In this document: in pieces, positions 7,239 to 9,146 of the stretch | How the letters are laid out: every line of letters starts with the position of its first letter | Numbering within the stretch: the first letter of the stretch is position 1 | NCBI GenBank assembly: GCA_023415545.1 | Contig: JAEZKJ010000167.1 | Coordinates: 1-9,146 of the forward strand | Source of the DNA: Bacteroidota bacterium | GTDB lineage: Bacteria; Bacteroidota; Bacteroidia; Bacteroidales; Bacteroidaceae | Direction: 5' to 3' | DNA length: 9,146 nucleotides | Notes under the pieces: generated by a model | What the model was told of the DNA's origin: nothing | Database searches by the model: none | What the model saw: the letters and a program-made list of their open reading frames with translations, nothing else | Translations under genes and position numbers: made by a program

Positions 7239-8900
7239 ATGGATTGGCTATATAGCATATTCATTGAACATTCACCGGTACAAGCCGTGATAGTATTATC
7301 ATTGATAATAGCTATCGGACTAGGTCTTGGTAAAATACATATCAGTGGCATATCTCTTGGCGTAACTTTCGTCTTTTTTACAGGAATCTTAGCAGGTCAT
7401 TTTGGTTTATCAATAAACTCTGACATGCTGAAATATGCTGAAAGTTTTGGTCTTGTTCTTTTTGTTTATGAACTCGGTCTTCAAGTAGGTCCGGGTTTTA
7501 TGAGTTCATTTCGAAAAGGGGGTGTGAAGTTAAATATCTTAGTGTTATTACTCATCCTTTTAGGAACAACTATGGCTGTATTAATTAGTAAAACAATAGG
7601 AATTCCTATGGACAATATGGTGGGAATACTTTGTGGTGCTACTACTAATACTCCGGCATTGGGAGCTTCGCAACAAGCCCTTTCACAAATTGGGATTTCA
7701 TCTAATGGAGCAGCTTTAGGCTGTGCAGTAACATACCCATTGGGAGTTGTTGGTGTAATTTTAGCTCTCCTATTTATAAGGAAGATATTTGTTAAACCTG
7801 AAAATATTGAAGAGGAAAACCCTTCGAATAATGATCAAACATACATTGCAACATTTTCGGTACACAACCCTGGAATTTATAATAAAAACATTAAAGAAAT
7901 TGCTCAATTATGTTACCCGAAGTTTGTTATTTCTCGTCTTTGGAGAGATAACAAAGTTTCCATCCCTACTTCCGATAAAATCCTTAAGGAGGGCGATAAA
8001 CTATTAGTTATAACAACAAAAAAAGATCTTCCTGCCCTCACCATACTCTTTGGAAAGATAGAAAAGGAGGATTGGAATAGTAATGAAATTGATTGGAACG
8101 CTATAGATAGCCAGCTTGTATCAAAGCATATCATTATAAGCCGCCCTGAAATAAATGGTAAAAAATTAGGTTCACTGCGCTTACGAAATAGCTATGGTAT
8201 AAATATTAGCCGTGTTTTTAGAAGTGGAGTTCAACTTTTGGCTACTCCTGAACTAGTTTTACAATTCGGAGACCGACTTACTGTTGTTGGCGAAAAAGAT
8301 GCTATAGAAAAGGTTGAAAAATTGTTAGGTAATGCTATAAAAACATTGAATAGCCCTAATCTTGCAGCCATATTCATAGGTATATTCTTGGGACTGATAC
8401 TTGGTTCTATTCCTATAACAATACCAAGCATTACAACGCCTGTGAAATTAGGATTAGCCGGAGGACCAATCATTATAGGAATAATTATAGGTTGCTTTGG
8501 CCCTCGATTTCATTTGGTCACATACACTACAACAAGTGCTAACCTAATGTTACGAGGAATAGGTCTCTCACTATATCTTGCTTGTCTTGGACTAGATTCA
8601 GGAGCTCAATTCTTCGAAACAGTAATGCGTCCGGAAGGTTTTATATGGATAGGTTTAGGATTTGCATTAACTTTTATACCTGTGATAATAATCGGATTAA
8701 TATCACTAAAATGGTTAAATATAGATTATGGAAGAGTGAGTGGAATGATTTGTGGTGGTATGGCCAACCCTATGGCCCTAAATTATGCTAATGACACCAT
8801 TCCTGGTGATAATCCATCGGTAAGTTACGCCACAGTATACCCTGTAGCAATGTTTAGTAGAGTAATAATTGCACAACTTATAGTGTTACTTTTTATGTAA
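7239..8900 (+). CDS. yidE: YidE-family transporter (AspT/AAE superfamily) with two RCK_C domains
   Basis: The 553-residue membrane protein has the aspartate:alanine exchanger layout: an N-terminal membrane half (about 1-185), two soluble RCK_C (TrkA-C) domains in the middle (about 199-272 and 294-364), and a C-terminal membrane half (about 375-553). Motifs shared with E. coli YidE, which is also about 553 residues, include SDMLKYAESFGLVLFVY, QVGPGF, CGATTNTPALGA (132-143), KLGLAGGP and SYATVYP. The two halves carry related signatures, GATTNTPAL and GGMANPMAL, the internal pseudo-repeat of this family. Characterised members (AspT) exchange aspartate and alanine; the substrate of YidE proteins is not established, so it is left open here. 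The start follows the PBP stop by 19 bp, nearly all T. It converges with panD, and a large inverted repeat overlaps its last ten codons. Confidence 0.9.
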   Translation: MDWLYSIFIEHSPVQAVIVLSLIIAIGLGLGKIHISGISLGVTFVFFTGILAGHFGLSINSDMLKYAESFGLVLFVYELGLQVGPGFMSSFRKGGVKLNILVLLLILLGTTMAVLISKTIGIPMDNMVGILCGATTNTPALGASQQALSQIGISSNGAALGCAVTYPLGVVGVILALLFIRKIFVKPENIEEENPSNNDQTYIATFSVHNPGIYNKNIKEIAQLCYPKFVISRLWRDNKVSIPTSDKILKEGDKLLVITTKKDLPALTILFGKIEKEDWNSNEIDWNAIDSQLVSKHIIISRPEINGKKLGSLRLRNSYGINISRVFRSGVQLLATPELVLQFGDRLTVVGEKDAIEKVEKLLGNAIKTLNSPNLAAIFIGIFLGLILGSIPITIPSITTPVKLGLAGGPIIIGIIIGCFGPRFHLVTYTTTSANLMLRGIGLSLYLACLGLDSGAQFFETVMRPEGFIWIGLGFALTFIPVIIIGLISLKWLNIDYGRVSGMICGGMANPMALNYANDTIPGDNPSVSYATVYPVAMFSRVIIAQLIVLLFM

Positions 8901-8918
8901 GCGTATAAGTTGTGCAAT
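8868..8918. terminator. 15-bp perfect inverted repeat at the convergent yidE/panD junction
   Basis: ATTGCACAACTTATA (8868-8882) and TATAAGTTGTGCAAT (8904-8918) are exact reverse complements, separated by 21 bp. Inside the loop TTAC (8886-8889) can pair with GTAA (8897-8900), extending the hairpin after a small internal mismatch. The left arm lies inside the last codons of yidE and the right arm in the 27-bp gap before the panD stop, so the structure forms in transcripts from either side. No long T-run follows on either strand, only AT-rich sequence, so it is either a bidirectional terminator or a 3'-end-stabilising hairpin. Confidence 0.65.
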
Positions 8919-8927
8919 AAAGCATAT

Positions 8928-9146
8928 TTATTTTATCAATTTATTCGAGAAAGGATCAGGGAAAATCACTGAAGGGGTAAAACTTTTTGCCTCTTCAAAA
9001 TCCATAAGAGCATACGACATAATAATTATAATGTCGCCTACTTGTACCTTTCTAGCAGCAGCACCATTTAGACAAATAGCTCCTGAACCTCTTTCACCCT
9101 TAATAATATATGTCTCAAAACGTTCGCCATTATTATTGTCTACAAT
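8928..9146 (-). CDS. panD: Aspartate 1-decarboxylase, C-terminal part
   Basis: The minus strand from the right edge to the stop at 8930-8928 encodes 72 residues without interruption. It aligns with the C-terminal part of PanD: NGERFETYIIKGERGSG, CLNGAAARKVQVGDIIII and FPD. This enzyme makes beta-alanine from L-aspartate for pantothenate and coenzyme A synthesis. Arg, Thr and Tyr in GERFETY correspond to E. coli Arg54, Thr57 and Tyr58, and Asn in LNGAAA to Asn72, all active-site positions. The missing first ~45 residues would hold the Gly-Ser self-cleavage site that makes the pyruvoyl cofactor; they lie beyond the window. The visible C terminus is short, as in many Bacteroidota. The gene converges with yidE, 27 bp apart. 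Confidence 0.93.
   Translation of the reverse strand: MVDNNNGERFETYIIKGERGSGAICLNGAAARKVQVGDIIIIMSYALMDFEEAKSFTPSVIFPDPFSNKLIK

Noticed and set aside
1..9146. CRISPR arrays, insertion sequences, tRNA or rRNA genes, phage or defence genes
   Set aside because: No regularly spaced repeats, transposase motifs, tRNA-like folds or rRNA stretches were seen, and the genes are all of ordinary chromosomal type.

Overview
This AT-rich window reads as ordinary chromosome of a Bacteroidota bacterium, most likely a member of the Bacteroidales. The evidence is protein style (a 709-residue Tex, a Bacteroidota-type class A penicillin-binding protein, a CbpA/CbpM-like pair, a YidE-type transporter), the lack of clear Shine-Dalgarno sequences, and Bacteroidota-type promoter boxes (TAnnTTTG at the -7 position) before tex and before the leftward gene at the left edge.

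Layout, left to right. At 1-149 on the minus strand is the 5' end of a secreted metallophosphatase/5'-nucleotidase, recognisable from its signal peptide and a TSDVHGN metal-binding motif. A 365-bp divergent intergenic region (150-514) follows. It holds a plausible leftward promoter, an 18-bp AT palindrome and a TGACAT-N5-ATGTCA dyad, and it leads into a plus-strand pair: a CbpA-type J-domain co-chaperone (515-1450) and its small CbpM/MerR-like partner (1498-1788). After a 113-bp gap with a good Bacteroidota promoter comes a tight plus-strand cluster: tex (RNA-binding transcription factor), nudC (NADH pyrophosphatase / NAD-cap hydrolase, 1 bp after tex), a class A penicillin-binding protein (start overlaps nudC by 20 bp) and a YidE-family transporter (19 bp after the PBP). 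The transporter converges on the 3' end of panD (aspartate 1-decarboxylase, minus strand, cut by the right edge). A 15-bp perfect inverted repeat straddles the end of the transporter gene and probably forms a terminator for one or both genes.

The cluster mixes RNA metabolism (Tex, NudC), peptidoglycan polymerisation (PBP1A) and membrane transport (YidE). The gene spacing supports co-transcription, but no single shared pathway is evident. I see no mobile element, CRISPR array, tRNA, rRNA or defence island, and no clearly new multi-gene system. The most useful second-look items are the dyad near the co-chaperone pair, the tex-nudC-PBP linkage, the transporter/panD junction with its hairpin, and the partial nucleotidase gene at the left edge.
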